60,657 bases of DNA from Sva-07 sp035527095 (GCA_035527095.1 DATLBC010000128.1:1-60657), one strand, 5' to 3'. Counted from the first letter of the stretch, positions 42,344 to 50,283 are shown. Numbers and translations: made by a program. The notes: generated by a model from the sequence alone, not told the origin.

Positions 42344-43621
42344 ATGGGGTTCGCCGACGTCTTCCGCACGGAGTGGCCACGATTGGTGGCCACGCTCATG
42401 CGCGACGTCGGCGACCTCGCCATTGCCGAAGACGCTGCGCAAGACGCGTTCGTCGAGGCGTCGACGAGGTGGCCCCTCGACGGGATCCCGGACCGGCCGG
42501 GCGCCTGGCTGGTCACGACCGGCCGACGAAAGGCCATCGATCAGATCCGCAGAATGCGGCGCTTCGAGGACCGGCTGCCGGCGTTGGCCGCCGATCCGTC
42601 AACTGCCGAGTCCGGCCGGACGGCCTCGTCGTACGCCGACGTCGACCGTGAGCAGGCGCTCGACGATCAACTCGCGCTCCTGGTCGGATGCTGTCACCCG
42701 GCTCTCGCGTCGGAGGCACAGGTTGCGCTGACCCTGCGGATCGTCGCCGGGCTCTCGACGCCACAGATCGCCCGCGCCTTTCTGGTGTCCGAGGAGACGA
42801 TGACCCGCCGTCTCACTCGCGCCAAGACGAAGATCCGGGCTGCGAACATTCCGTTCGACCCACCAGACATGGACACGCTCGCCGAGCGCACCGGTGCGGT
42901 CTGCGAAGTGATCTCGTCGATCTTCACCGAAGGACACGCCAGCGCCACGGACACCGCACTGATTCGAGGCGATCTCTGCGAAGAGGCCATCTGGCTCGCT
43001 GAACTCCTCAGTCGACTCGTCCCGACCGATCCAGAAGTCGCTGGACTCCACGCACTCCTGCTGCTGACCGATGCGCGACGACCGAGTCGGCTCGACTCCC
43101 ACGGCGGGCCGATCCTGCTCGCCGACCAGGATCGGTCCCTGTGGGACCAGCCGATGATCGCCCGCGGACTCGCCGAACTGGCGAGAGCCCACTCGTTCCA
43201 CCGAGGCGGTGCGTTTCAGTTCCAGGCTGCGATCGCCGCCTTGCACGCCACAGCCCCCACCTTCGAGGCCACAGATTGGCCGGCCGTGCTGCGCCTGTAC
43301 GACGTGCTGCTGCAGCGTCAGCCGAGCGCGCTGGTGGCGCTGAATCGGGCGATTGCCATCGACCGCGTCCACGGACCAGCTGCCGCGGTCGTCGCGCTCG
43401 ATGCGATTCTGGTGGCGGACGACCTGACCGGTGACGTCGACGACTACGTGTACTTCCACACCGCCCGATCCGACGTCCTCGCCCGACTCGGTCGTCTCGA
43501 CGACGCAGACGCCGCACTGCGCCGCGCGATCGAGTGCAGCACCAACGAATCGGAACGGTCCTTCCTGCGCCGTCGACGGCAAGATCTGAACGAGGTGGTC
43601 GATCTGCGTCGGCCCCGTTGA
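42344..43621 (+). CDS. ECF42-type sigma factor with C-terminal helical-repeat extension
   Basis: 425 residues, about twice the size of ordinary ECF factors. Regions 2 and 4 occupy about 1-175 (WPRLVATLMRDVGDLAIAEDAAQDAFVEASTRWP, and TPQIARAFLVSEETMTRRLTRAKTKIR). A long C-terminal extension (about 180-425) of TPR-like helices (LYDVLLQRQPSALVALNRAIAIDRVHGPAAAVVALD, and ARLGRLDDADAALRRAIECS) follows. This extension is characteristic of the ECF42 group and needed for activity in known members, in place of an anti-sigma factor. It lies 49 bases after the DGPF gene in the same direction. Confidence 0.9.
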   Translation: MGFADVFRTEWPRLVATLMRDVGDLAIAEDAAQDAFVEASTRWPLDGIPDRPGAWLVTTGRRKAIDQIRRMRRFEDRLPALAADPSTAESGRTASSYADVDREQALDDQLALLVGCCHPALASEAQVALTLRIVAGLSTPQIARAFLVSEETMTRRLTRAKTKIRAANIPFDPPDMDTLAERTGAVCEVISSIFTEGHASATDTALIRGDLCEEAIWLAELLSRLVPTDPEVAGLHALLLLTDARRPSRLDSHGGPILLADQDRSLWDQPMIARGLAELARAHSFHRGGAFQFQAAIAALHATAPTFEATDWPAVLRLYDVLLQRQPSALVALNRAIAIDRVHGPAAAVVALDAILVADDLTGDVDDYVYFHTARSDVLARLGRLDDADAALRRAIECSTNESERSFLRRRRQDLNEVVDLRRPR

Positions 43622-43632
43622 GCGGTGGGCAA

Positions 43633-43794
43633 GGCAGTCCGCACCATCGAGCCGGTGCCGACGACGAGATCGAGCAGGCGATCGAAGCCCTCGGCGGTGA
43701 CGACGCCGTCGGCGAACTCGACGACGACCACGTCGATGGGAGCCAGCAGATCGTTGTTCGAGAGGGGCTCGGAGTGAGACACGACGTGTCCCAT
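43633..43794 (-). pseudogene. Remnant of a DUF6325-like protein
   Basis: Reading from a possible ATG at 43794, about 50 codons look like genuine protein: MGHVVSHSEPL, then LLAPIDVVVVEFADGVVTAEG, then FDRLLDLVVGTGSMV. This matches the start of DUF6325/DUF1269-like actinobacterial proteins (a GPIDYVVVEFPG opening followed by an LVDxGTIRVLDL-like strand). The similarity then stops and the frame runs antisense into the ECF42 gene. It therefore looks like a 5' fragment whose remainder was lost when the sigma gene or a deletion came to lie there. No helix-rich C-terminus is found in any frame. Confidence 0.45.
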
Positions 43795-44061
43795 TCTCTG
43801 GGGGGCAGCATGGACATTGCTGCGCCTCGTGTGGTTCTGTCCTCGCTGGGCGCCCTGATACCGATCGAGCATCACGACGCGTCGCCGCCGACCGCGGCGG
43901 GCGCGATCGGAGCAGACGCGGCGCCTCATTTGGCCACGCAACGTGCCCAAGGCTCTGCAGTTGGTCTGCGTTGGCTCTGGCTCGATGGGCGAGGTCGGCG
44001 TCATTCCGAGGTCCGAGACCACCGTTTGACCACCAACCGTGGTCAGACTGCGCGCTCCGTG

Positions 44062-44106
44062 TTGACATTCCGTCACTGTCAAGGTATCTTCTCGTTCCTG
44101 TCAAGG
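44062..44106 (+). promoter_or_regulatory. Strong promoter with TGTCAA operator repeats before the GVSWF peptide
   Basis: TTGACA (44062-44067), a 17-base spacer and TATCTT (44085-44090) form a near-consensus housekeeping promoter, unusual in this window. TTGACA and TGTCAA (44077-44082) make an inverted repeat around 9 bases. TGTCAAGG occurs at 44077-44084 and again at 44099-44106, 22 bases apart, so a dimeric regulator could cover the -10 and start site. The leader from the predicted start to the peptide ATG would be about 80 bases. Confidence 0.6.
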
Positions 44107-44179
44107 ATCACTCGACCGTCACGACGGTGGAGCTCATAACCCGCCCGCCCACAGGTCGGCGTCAAGAACGGAGAGCAAC

Positions 44180-44257
44180 ATGGCTACGAGCAAGCAGTCG
44201 AACACCCAAGGTGTTTCCTGGTTCGGTGTTTCCTGGTTTGGCGTTTCCTGGTTCTGA
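44180..44257 (+). CDS. 25-residue peptide with three C-terminal GVSWF repeats
   Basis: Not recognised. The polar N-terminal ten residues (MATSKQSNTQ) are followed by GVSWF three times, ending exactly at the stop codon. At DNA level the repeat unit is 15 bases, with synonymous changes (GGT/GGC, TTC/TTT), so the amino acids rather than only the DNA appear conserved. A good ribosome site, GGAGAG (44170-44175), lies four bases before the ATG, and a near-consensus promoter stands about 90 bases upstream. It is followed after 92 bases, including an 8-bp hairpin, by a GGDEF-EAL gene in the same direction. The layout resembles a ribosomal peptide precursor (leader plus repeated core) or a Trp-rich regulatory leader peptide, or it may be a membrane-active microprotein. 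No modifying enzyme is adjacent. All functional ideas are inference. Confidence 0.72.
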   Translation: MATSKQSNTQGVSWFGVSWFGVSWF

Positions 44258-44293
44258 CCACTCGCGGGTGAGTCCTCAAGATCCCCGACGTCC

Positions 44294-44320
44294 CGGACGA
44301 TAGACGTTCGGGATCGTCCG
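44294..44320 (+). promoter_or_regulatory. Hairpin between the GVSWF peptide and the GGDEF-EAL gene
   Basis: CGGACGAT (44294-44301) and ATCGTCCG (44313-44320) form a perfect 8-bp stem with an 11-base loop, 36 bases after the peptide stop and 29 before the GTG of the next gene. It could be an attenuator, a processing site or part of a 5' leader; no T-run follows. Confidence 0.5.
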
Positions 44321-44349
44321 AATCGGCGGTCCCGCATCTGGGAGCGCCC

Positions 44350-46965
44350 GTGACAACGAACACTGACATCCAGACAAAGGACATGGACGCCCCTGAGGCG
44401 TCCATGTCCGCGTCTGGGAACCAGTCGGCGGGAGTTGGCCATCCCGAGCGACGGGTGACGTTGGTGACAGCGATGCTCGTCGCCGCGGCCCTCGGCCTGC
44501 TGGTTGTCCTGCCGAACGGTGACGAGGCGATGGTGCCCGCGCCGATGTGGCTCTTCCCGGTTTTGACGCTCGGCTTCGTGGTCGCGGAACTCAGCGTCTT
44601 CCGTTTCATCTTCCGGCGCGAATCGCTCGCCTTCTCGCTGTCGGAGATTCCGCTCGCGCTCAGCTTCGTCTACCTCGCCCCAGGACCAGCGATGGCAGCG
44701 AGAGTCCTCGGCGCAATCGCAGTGGTCGTGCTGATACGCCGAGCACCGCCCTACAAGGTGGCCTTCAACACCGGCATGTTCATGTTCGAGGTTGCGGTTG
44801 CCGTGCTGGTCTTCCGAGGAATCATCGACCTGTGGGGAGCGGACGACAATCACTTCGTCGTCGCTGCCATCGTGGCCATGGTCGTGTGCGGCATCGTGTC
44901 GTCGATCATGGTGTCGGTTGCCATCTCGCAGTTCGAGGGCAAGCTCTTCGCCCGGATCGCGAGCGAACTCCGTGTTGCATGGTGGCTCTTTCTCGTCAAC
45001 TCCACCCTCGCTGGAATGGTGCTGGCGTTGGCGCTGATCTCGCCGTACCTCGTGCTGGTGGCCCTCGTCCCGGTCGGACTGCTGTGGTACATCATCAAGG
45101 CCTACGGCGCACTGGATCAGCGTCTTCGTGACCTCGACGCCGTGCACGGTTTCACGGGTCAGGTCGGTCAGTCGCTCGACCCGGACGAGATCATTCGTGC
45201 CGCCGCGATGGAAACCGCCGAGGTCCTGCGCACCGACGGCACGGCCGTGATCGTGTTCGACGAGCGCAACGGCGCCACGCTCAAGGTGCACGGCGTCGTC
45301 GGGCTGCAACTTCCAACCGACGCAGACGACCCGCACTGGAAATCGCTGATCTCCATGGAAGGCGCCGTGCTGGTCCCTCGGTCGGAACTCGGGGAGATCA
45401 AGGCGGCCGGCTCCCAGATCACCGAGATGATGGTGTCGCCGATGCGCGATGCCTCCGGCGTGATCGGACTGTTGATCGTGGCGGGCCGAACCGGAGCCAG
45501 TCGTCGGTTCCAGCCCGACGACCTGGTCCGTCTCCAGAATCTCACCGAGCAGCTCACGACGAGCCTGCGCAAGGGCATGCTCCATCAACGCATCGAGCGC
45601 GAGGCCCGGCTCGATGGTCTGACCGGGCTGCCGAACCGGGTGTCGTTCGAGAAATCGCTCGAGGACACCGCTGCGAATCGTGCTGTCGGCCAGATGCTGT
45701 TCGTGGTGATGCTCGACCTCGACCGGTTCAAGGAGGTCAACGACACGCTTGGGCATCATGCAGGCGACCAGTTGCTGATGGAGGCTGCGGAGCGCATGCG
45801 TCTGCTCCTTGCCCCCGGCGATGTCCTGGCTCGTCTCGCGGGTGACGAGTTCGCCATCGTCGGGCAGCGTCGTACGCGCAAGGAAATGCTCGACTTCGCG
45901 TGGGCCTGTGTGCACGACGTGGGCCGTCCGATCACGCTGGACGGTCTCGAGATCGTCGTCACCGCGAGCGCTGGTCTCGCCGTGGTCGACGAAGACGTCG
46001 AGGAAGGTGCGCCGCTTCGGTATGCCGACATCGCCATGTTCAACGCAAAGACGCAACGCCTCGGCGTCGAGGTCTATCGCGACGAGATCGACCGTCGGAC
46101 CCCTGCCCGGTTGTCGATGCTCGGCGACTTGCGCTCGGCGATCGACGACGAACAGCTCCACATGCACCTGCAGCCGAAACTCGACCTCAACACGGGGACG
46201 GTCGTCGGCGCCGAGGCACTCGTTCGTTGGACGCACCCGGTGCGGGGTGTCGTGCCGCCCGCCCAGTTCGTGCGCGTCGCCGAGGACACCGGCCTGATCA
46301 AGCAACTCACCGACCTGATGCTGAACCGCGGGATCTCGACGCTGAGCGACATCCACGCCCGCGGCTATCACCTCGGTCTCTCGGTCAACTTGTCGACACA
46401 CGACCTGCTCGATCGTCGACTTGCCGATCGCGTCGAGCAACACCTGACCGTGAACGGCGTCGATCCGTCGATGCTCACCCTCGAGATCACCGAGTCGTCG
46501 TTGTTGATCGACGCACCACGTGCGCGGGCAACGATCAACGAGCTGCACGAGGTTGGCGTCTCTCTGTCGATCGACGACTTCGGTACCGGGTACTCGTCGC
46601 TCAGCTATCTGCGTCGCCTTCCGGTGGGTGAACTCAAGATCGACCAGAGCTTCGTCGCCAACGTCCTCATCGACGAGCAGGACGAGGTCATCGTGCGCTC
46701 GACGATCGACCTGGGGCACAACCTCGGTCTCGTGGTGGTGGCAGAGGGCGTCGAGAACAACGAGGTGCTCGAACGTCTCCGTGCGCTCGGATGCGACATC
46801 GCTCAGGGCTACTGCATCTCTCGCCCGCTGGCGCCCGACCAGTTCTTGGCGTGGCTGGCCACCACCGGGCATCCCAGCCGTCGGACAGATCCGCTCGATT
46901 TCTCCCGGTGGGTCGATGACGGCCCGGCGCAGGGAGTGCAGACTCCCGACCCCGCAATGGACTGA
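44350..46965 (+). CDS. Membrane GAF-GGDEF-EAL protein (cyclic di-GMP turnover)
   Basis: Bifunctional c-di-GMP signalling protein of 871 residues. A cytosolic polar N-terminus (1-33) is followed by six or seven membrane helices (about 35-250, a MASE-like sensor). A GAF domain (about 265-405), a GGDEF domain (about 415-575) and an EAL domain (about 585-835) complete it. The GGDEF signature reads AGDEF (about 497-501), which can still be active in some proteins. The EAL signature EALVRW (about 621), the IDDFGTGYSSLSYL loop and LKIDQSF are intact, so phosphodiesterase activity is likely. It starts at GTG 44350 with a GGGAG ribosome site. It lies downstream of the GVSWF peptide on the same strand and may share its promoter. 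Confidence 0.93.
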   Translation: MTTNTDIQTKDMDAPEASMSASGNQSAGVGHPERRVTLVTAMLVAAALGLLVVLPNGDEAMVPAPMWLFPVLTLGFVVAELSVFRFIFRRESLAFSLSEIPLALSFVYLAPGPAMAARVLGAIAVVVLIRRAPPYKVAFNTGMFMFEVAVAVLVFRGIIDLWGADDNHFVVAAIVAMVVCGIVSSIMVSVAISQFEGKLFARIASELRVAWWLFLVNSTLAGMVLALALISPYLVLVALVPVGLLWYIIKAYGALDQRLRDLDAVHGFTGQVGQSLDPDEIIRAAAMETAEVLRTDGTAVIVFDERNGATLKVHGVVGLQLPTDADDPHWKSLISMEGAVLVPRSELGEIKAAGSQITEMMVSPMRDASGVIGLLIVAGRTGASRRFQPDDLVRLQNLTEQLTTSLRKGMLHQRIEREARLDGLTGLPNRVSFEKSLEDTAANRAVGQMLFVVMLDLDRFKEVNDTLGHHAGDQLLMEAAERMRLLLAPGDVLARLAGDEFAIVGQRRTRKEMLDFAWACVHDVGRPITLDGLEIVVTASAGLAVVDEDVEEGAPLRYADIAMFNAKTQRLGVEVYRDEIDRRTPARLSMLGDLRSAIDDEQLHMHLQPKLDLNTGTVVGAEALVRWTHPVRGVVPPAQFVRVAEDTGLIKQLTDLMLNRGISTLSDIHARGYHLGLSVNLSTHDLLDRRLADRVEQHLTVNGVDPSMLTLEITESSLLIDAPRARATINELHEVGVSLSIDDFGTGYSSLSYLRRLPVGELKIDQSFVANVLIDEQDEVIVRSTIDLGHNLGLVVVAEGVENNEVLERLRALGCDIAQGYCISRPLAPDQFLAWLATTGHPSRRTDPLDFSRWVDDGPAQGVQTPDPAMD

Positions 46966-47038
46966 ACCGCACTCCCTCGAGGATCTTTGTTTCGTTCGGC
47001 CCTGCCCGACCCGGAGCGTGTTGGGTGATACTGGAGAT

Positions 47039-47938
47039 GTGAATCAGCGACTGCCGCTCCAGCACGTGTCGATCCACGGGCATTCTGTGGGGTATCGCCG
47101 CGGCGGTTCTGGCGAGCCGATCCTGCTGATCCACGGCCTCGCTGGGAGCTCCAAGACCTGGGACAACGTGATCCCGCTCGTCACGCCGCACGCCGATGTG
47201 ATCGCCGTCGATCTCCTCGGCCATGGTGAGTCCGCCAAGCCGACGGGCGACTACTCGCTCGGAGCGTTCGCCAGTGGGCTCCGTGACTTCCTGTCGATTC
47301 TGGGAATCGACAGCGTCACCATCGTCGGGCACTCATTCGGTGGGGGAGTGGCGATGCAGCTCGCCTACCAACACCCACACCTCGTCGACCGGTTGGTACT
47401 GGTCGGTAGCGGCGGCCTGGGGCGGGAGGTCTCGTGGCTGCTCCGACTGCTCACCCTGCCCGGCGCCGAATACATCATGCCGTTCGCCTTTCCCAGGCCA
47501 CTCGTGGACCGGGCCACCGATGTCGGTCGTCAACTCGGGCGTCGCAACATCCGGTCACCGAAACTCGCCGAGATGTGGCGGGCATACAGCTCGTTGGCAG
47601 GCGCCACGAACCGCAAGGCATTCGTGCGCACGATGCGAGGCGTGATCGAGCCGACCGGCCAGACAGTGAATGCGAGCGACCGTCTCTACCTTGCCGCGTA
47701 CGCGCCGACCATGATCGTGTGGGGTGACCAGGACGGAGTCATCCCGGTCGAGCATGCCTATGCGGCTCACGAGCTGATCCCGACGAGCCGACTCGAGATC
47801 ATCGAGGGCGTCGGCCACTTCCCCCACGTCGAGCAACCCGACACCTTCGCCAACCTGCTCGTCGATTTCGTGGAAGGCAGCCAGCCGGCGTCGACTCGCC
47901 ACGAAGCGCTGAGCGACCTGCTGCGCAGCGGCTCCTGA
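47039..47938 (+). CDS. Alpha/beta hydrolase
   Basis: Hydrolase of 299 residues. The oxyanion region is LLIHGLAGSSKTW, the nucleophile elbow GHSFGG (S99), the acid is in WGDQDGVIP and the His in GVGHFPHVE, so the triad is complete. A mobile lid region (about 130-190) follows the elbow. The GTG at 47039 gives a normal N-terminus; the longer upstream frame lies in the GGDEF-EAL gene. Similar enzymes include haloperoxidase-like esterases, epoxide hydrolases and lipases; the substrate cannot be told. It converges on a methyltransferase gene 18 bases away. Confidence 0.9.
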   Translation: MNQRLPLQHVSIHGHSVGYRRGGSGEPILLIHGLAGSSKTWDNVIPLVTPHADVIAVDLLGHGESAKPTGDYSLGAFASGLRDFLSILGIDSVTIVGHSFGGGVAMQLAYQHPHLVDRLVLVGSGGLGREVSWLLRLLTLPGAEYIMPFAFPRPLVDRATDVGRQLGRRNIRSPKLAEMWRAYSSLAGATNRKAFVRTMRGVIEPTGQTVNASDRLYLAAYAPTMIVWGDQDGVIPVEHAYAAHELIPTSRLEIIEGVGHFPHVEQPDTFANLLVDFVEGSQPASTRHEALSDLLRSGS

Positions 47939-47956
47939 CGCGTCCCACCTCAGCGC

Positions 47957-48517
47957 TCAGCGCCGGGTGAACACGATGTGCGCAACGCCGTCGGTTTCCA
48001 GCTGATGCATGACCGCGCACCGCTCGTCGGCTCCGAACGCCGTCACGAGTTCGCCTGCTGGCGCGTGGAATGCTCCGGGTTCGTCGGCGCCCACGCTCGA
48101 CAGCACCGTGACGATGGCGATGCCGCCCAGGCGGAGAGCCTCGATGATGGGCTGGTACAACATCGGGTCGCGGAATCGTTGGCACACCACGAGGTCGACA
48201 CCGCTCAGGTCGTCGGGAAGTCCGTCGTCGAGATCGATGACCCGAGCGTCGATCCGGCCGGTCGTCCCTGCGGCTGCGGCTGCCGACGTCAACAAATCGA
48301 CCGCCACACTCGACGCGTCGAGCGCCGTGACATCGAGTCCCCGATCGGCGAGCCAGAGGGTCACGGCGCCGGGCCCGCTGGCGACGTCGACACATCGACC
48401 GGTCGTCGGGAGGACGGAGGCGAGATCGGGCCAGTGTTCGAGCGCCTCCGGCGAGCGGGCCTCGACCACCGGGGCCGCCGCGTATCGCTCGTTCCAGCGT
48501 TGCCCATCCTCCTGCAT
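47957..48517 (-). CDS. Class I SAM-dependent methyltransferase (TehB-like)
   Basis: 186 residues from MQEDGQRWNERY, a start chosen because RWNERY... is the conserved opening of this family; a longer reading to 48565 exists. SAM motif I is VDVASGPGAVTLWLA, the post-I acidic residue is in VTALDASSVAV and motif IV is LVVCQRFRD. TehB-like enzymes act on tellurite, selenite, thiols or small metabolites; none is specified here. It is single and convergent with the hydrolase. Confidence 0.87.
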   Translation of the reverse strand: MQEDGQRWNERYAAAPVVEARSPEALEHWPDLASVLPTTGRCVDVASGPGAVTLWLADRGLDVTALDASSVAVDLLTSAAAAAGTTGRIDARVIDLDDGLPDDLSGVDLVVCQRFRDPMLYQPIIEALRLGGIAIVTVLSSVGADEPGAFHAPAGELVTAFGADERCAVMHQLETDGVAHIVFTRR

Positions 48518-48618
48518 GCACCGATGCTCGCATCTCCGAGTCGCGCTGACCGAGGTCACAGCCACCGATCGGGCGGGAATGCAGGAGTGGGATGGGTCCG
48601 CGTGGGATCATCGAGTGC

Positions 48619-49170
48619 GTGACCGACATCGACGAAGGCGCCAGTACCCAGACCTCGACCGGTTGGTTGTCGCACGAAGACCTCGAACTGGTTCGGGCGC
48701 ACGTGCCGATCGTCTATGTCGACGCCGTGCCGGTGCGAGTCGATGAGCTCGGCAACGTCACCGAGGTCGGCTTGTTGCTGCGGGTGGCCTCCGACGGTTC
48801 GATCAGCAGGATGGTCGTCACTGGCCGCGTGCTGTTCGGCGAACGAATCCGCGAGGCCCTGATGCGTCACTGCGAGAAGGATCTCGGTCCGATGGCGCTT
48901 CCGAGGGTGCCCGCCAACCCGACCCCGTTCACGGTCGTCGAGTATTTCCCGAACCCGGAACGATCAGGTTTCTACGACCCGCGCCATCACGCGGTCAGCC
49001 TTGCCTACGTCGTACCGGTCGAGGGCGACTGCGAGCCGACACAGGAGGCCCTCGATCTCGCATGGTTCAGCCCGGCGGAGGCGGTGAGCGCCGAGGTCAT
49101 CGCGCAGATGACGAGCGGGCATGATCGCCTCATCCGGCTCGCCCTCGCCCACGTCGGCAAACTCCCGTAG
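48619..49170 (+). CDS. NUDIX-hydrolase-like protein (DUF4916 type)
   Basis: 183 residues from GTG 48619; an ATG nine codons earlier is possible. The fold begins GWLSHEDLELVRAHVPIVYVDAVPVRVDELGNVTEVGLLLR and ends with a strand-rich part (VSLAYVVPVEGDCEPTQEALDLAWFSPAEA). The canonical NUDIX box GX5EX7REUXEEXGU is not evident: the corresponding region (GRVLFGERIREALMRHCEKDLG) keeps only part of the pattern. Hydrolytic activity is therefore uncertain. Confidence 0.75.
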   Translation: MTDIDEGASTQTSTGWLSHEDLELVRAHVPIVYVDAVPVRVDELGNVTEVGLLLRVASDGSISRMVVTGRVLFGERIREALMRHCEKDLGPMALPRVPANPTPFTVVEYFPNPERSGFYDPRHHAVSLAYVVPVEGDCEPTQEALDLAWFSPAEAVSAEVIAQMTSGHDRLIRLALAHVGKLP

Positions 49171-49173
49171 CCG

Positions 49174-49224
49174 GCGTCACACCGCGTCACACCGCGTCAC
49201 AACGTGCCGGGCCTGATGTGACGC
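49174..49224. repeat. Triple GCGTCAC repeat with inverted copy (terminator-like)
   Basis: GCGTCAC recurs at 49174, 49184 and 49194 with exactly 10-base steps, and TGTGACGC (49217-49224) is the inverted form. The last direct copy and the inverted copy can form an 8-bp stem. It lies between converging NUDIX and azlD genes. Confidence 0.6.
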
Positions 49225-49231
49225 AACGACG

Positions 49232-49549
49232 TCAGAGCAGCCACAGCAGGAGCCAGAGCGTGACCATGCCGGCGATCAGCGCGGCGATCAGGTTGTGCGC
49301 GACCGCGGCAACGGCGATCGCAACTCCGATCGCCGCGACCTCGACCCACTCGACGCCGTCGACACCCTCTCCACCGGCGATCAGGTTGACCGTCAGCGCA
49401 GACAGCACGGCTGGGCCGACGTAGCGCAGCGCTCGGGTGATGTTGACCGGCAGCGGGCGGTCGGCGAGGAACACGATCAAGCCGGCACGCGACGCGTAGG
49501 TGATGAGGCCGACCGAGAGCACGGCGCTGATCGCGGCGAGGGTGCTCAC
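49232..49549 (-). CDS. azlD: AzlD family branched-chain amino acid export subunit
   Basis: 105 residues with three or four membrane helices (LAAISAVLSVGLITYASRAG, ALRYVGPAVLSALTVNLIAG, VAAIGVAIAVAAVAHNLIAALIAGMVTLWLLL). The LRYVGPAVLSAL segment is characteristic. The GTG start overlaps the azlC stop as GTGA. It functions with AzlC in exporting branched-chain or related amino acids in the family model. Confidence 0.9.
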   Translation of the reverse strand: MSTLAAISAVLSVGLITYASRAGLIVFLADRPLPVNITRALRYVGPAVLSALTVNLIAGGEGVDGVEWVEVAAIGVAIAVAAVAHNLIAALIAGMVTLWLLLWLL

Positions 49550-50283
49550 CGGTGGCCCGCGTCGTGTTGCATGGTGCGGCGCGACTCGGCGACGTCGGCG
49601 AGATAGCCCGCGATCACACCGCTGATCGCGCCGACGAGAATGCCGCCGTTGTTCGGCACCTCGAGCGCCAACAGGCACACGCCGGCGCCGACGACGGCCG
49701 CCACGATCCCAGGTCGATTGGTGAGTCCGAGTACGACGAGGCCGGCAAACATGATCGCGGGCGCAACGTCGAGTCGCCACTCGGTCGGTATCGACGATCC
49801 GACGACGAGGCCGATCGTGACGACCGTCGTCCATGACACGAAGTAGAAGAGGCCGGCGCTGAGATAGAACCGTCGCCACACCGGCGCAGACAACGTGGTG
49901 CGCACGCTCGTGAGTGCGAACAGCTGGTCGATCAGGAAGAACGGGCCGACCCAACGGAACCAGCGGGGCTGGTCGTTGAACCGGGGCGACAACGCCGCGC
50001 TGTACATCACATGGCGGAGGTTGATCACTGCTGCGGTCGCCACGAGCGTGAGCCACGTGGCCGTCGCGGCCAGGCTGACCGTGGCGAGCTGTGCGGCACC
50101 GGCGAAGATGGCCAGGTTGGTCGACCAGGCCACGGCGGTCGGCATCGCAGAGTCGGTGATCGCAACGCCGAGGACGAGACCGAACGGGATCGCAGGGATG
50201 AACAGTGGGAGTGCAGCGCGCAGTGCAGTGAGCGTGATGGCGGCCGGGGTCTGCGTCTCCGCGGGTGGATCGGCAGGCGCCAT
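49546..50283 (-). CDS. azlC: AzlC family branched-chain amino acid exporter
   Basis: Membrane permease of 245 residues with about seven helices. The conserved AIPFGLVLGVAITDSAM near the N-terminus and NLRHVMYSAALSPRF (about 95-110) are family hallmarks. It forms a two-gene operon with azlD. No Lrp-type regulator gene is adjacent. It is divergent from nei, 74 bases apart. Confidence 0.92.
   Translation of the reverse strand: MAPADPPAETQTPAAITLTALRAALPLFIPAIPFGLVLGVAITDSAMPTAVAWSTNLAIFAGAAQLATVSLAATATWLTLVATAAVINLRHVMYSAALSPRFNDQPRWFRWVGPFFLIDQLFALTSVRTTLSAPVWRRFYLSAGLFYFVSWTTVVTIGLVVGSSIPTEWRLDVAPAIMFAGLVVLGLTNRPGIVAAVVGAGVCLLALEVPNNGGILVGAISGVIAGYLADVAESRRTMQHDAGHR

Larger units (their letters stand above)
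43622..44179. other. 558-nt stretch with no confident gene
   Basis: Between the ECF42 gene and the GVSWF peptide I find no convincing complete gene. It holds, on the minus strand, a 50-codon remnant similar to DUF6325-type proteins (43633-43794), then unassigned sequence to about 44060, then a strong promoter with inverted and direct TGTCAA repeats (44062-44106), and the ribosome site of the peptide. Open frames crossing the stretch in other frames have arginine-rich, non-protein-like composition. Confidence 0.7.

Noticed and set aside
43534..44139. 201-codon plus-strand frame in the gap after the ECF42 gene
   Set aside because: It begins inside the sigma gene in another frame and has no protein-like composition or ribosome site.
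44180..44257. Peptide read as PGSVFPGLAFPG in another frame
   Set aside because: That frame has no start or ribosome site near and runs on from arginine-rich sequence; the ATG frame with GGAGAG ends exactly after the third repeat.
44134..46872. 912-codon open frame antisense to the GGDEF-EAL gene
   Set aside because: Same cause: mirror of a real gene, with no recognisable motif.
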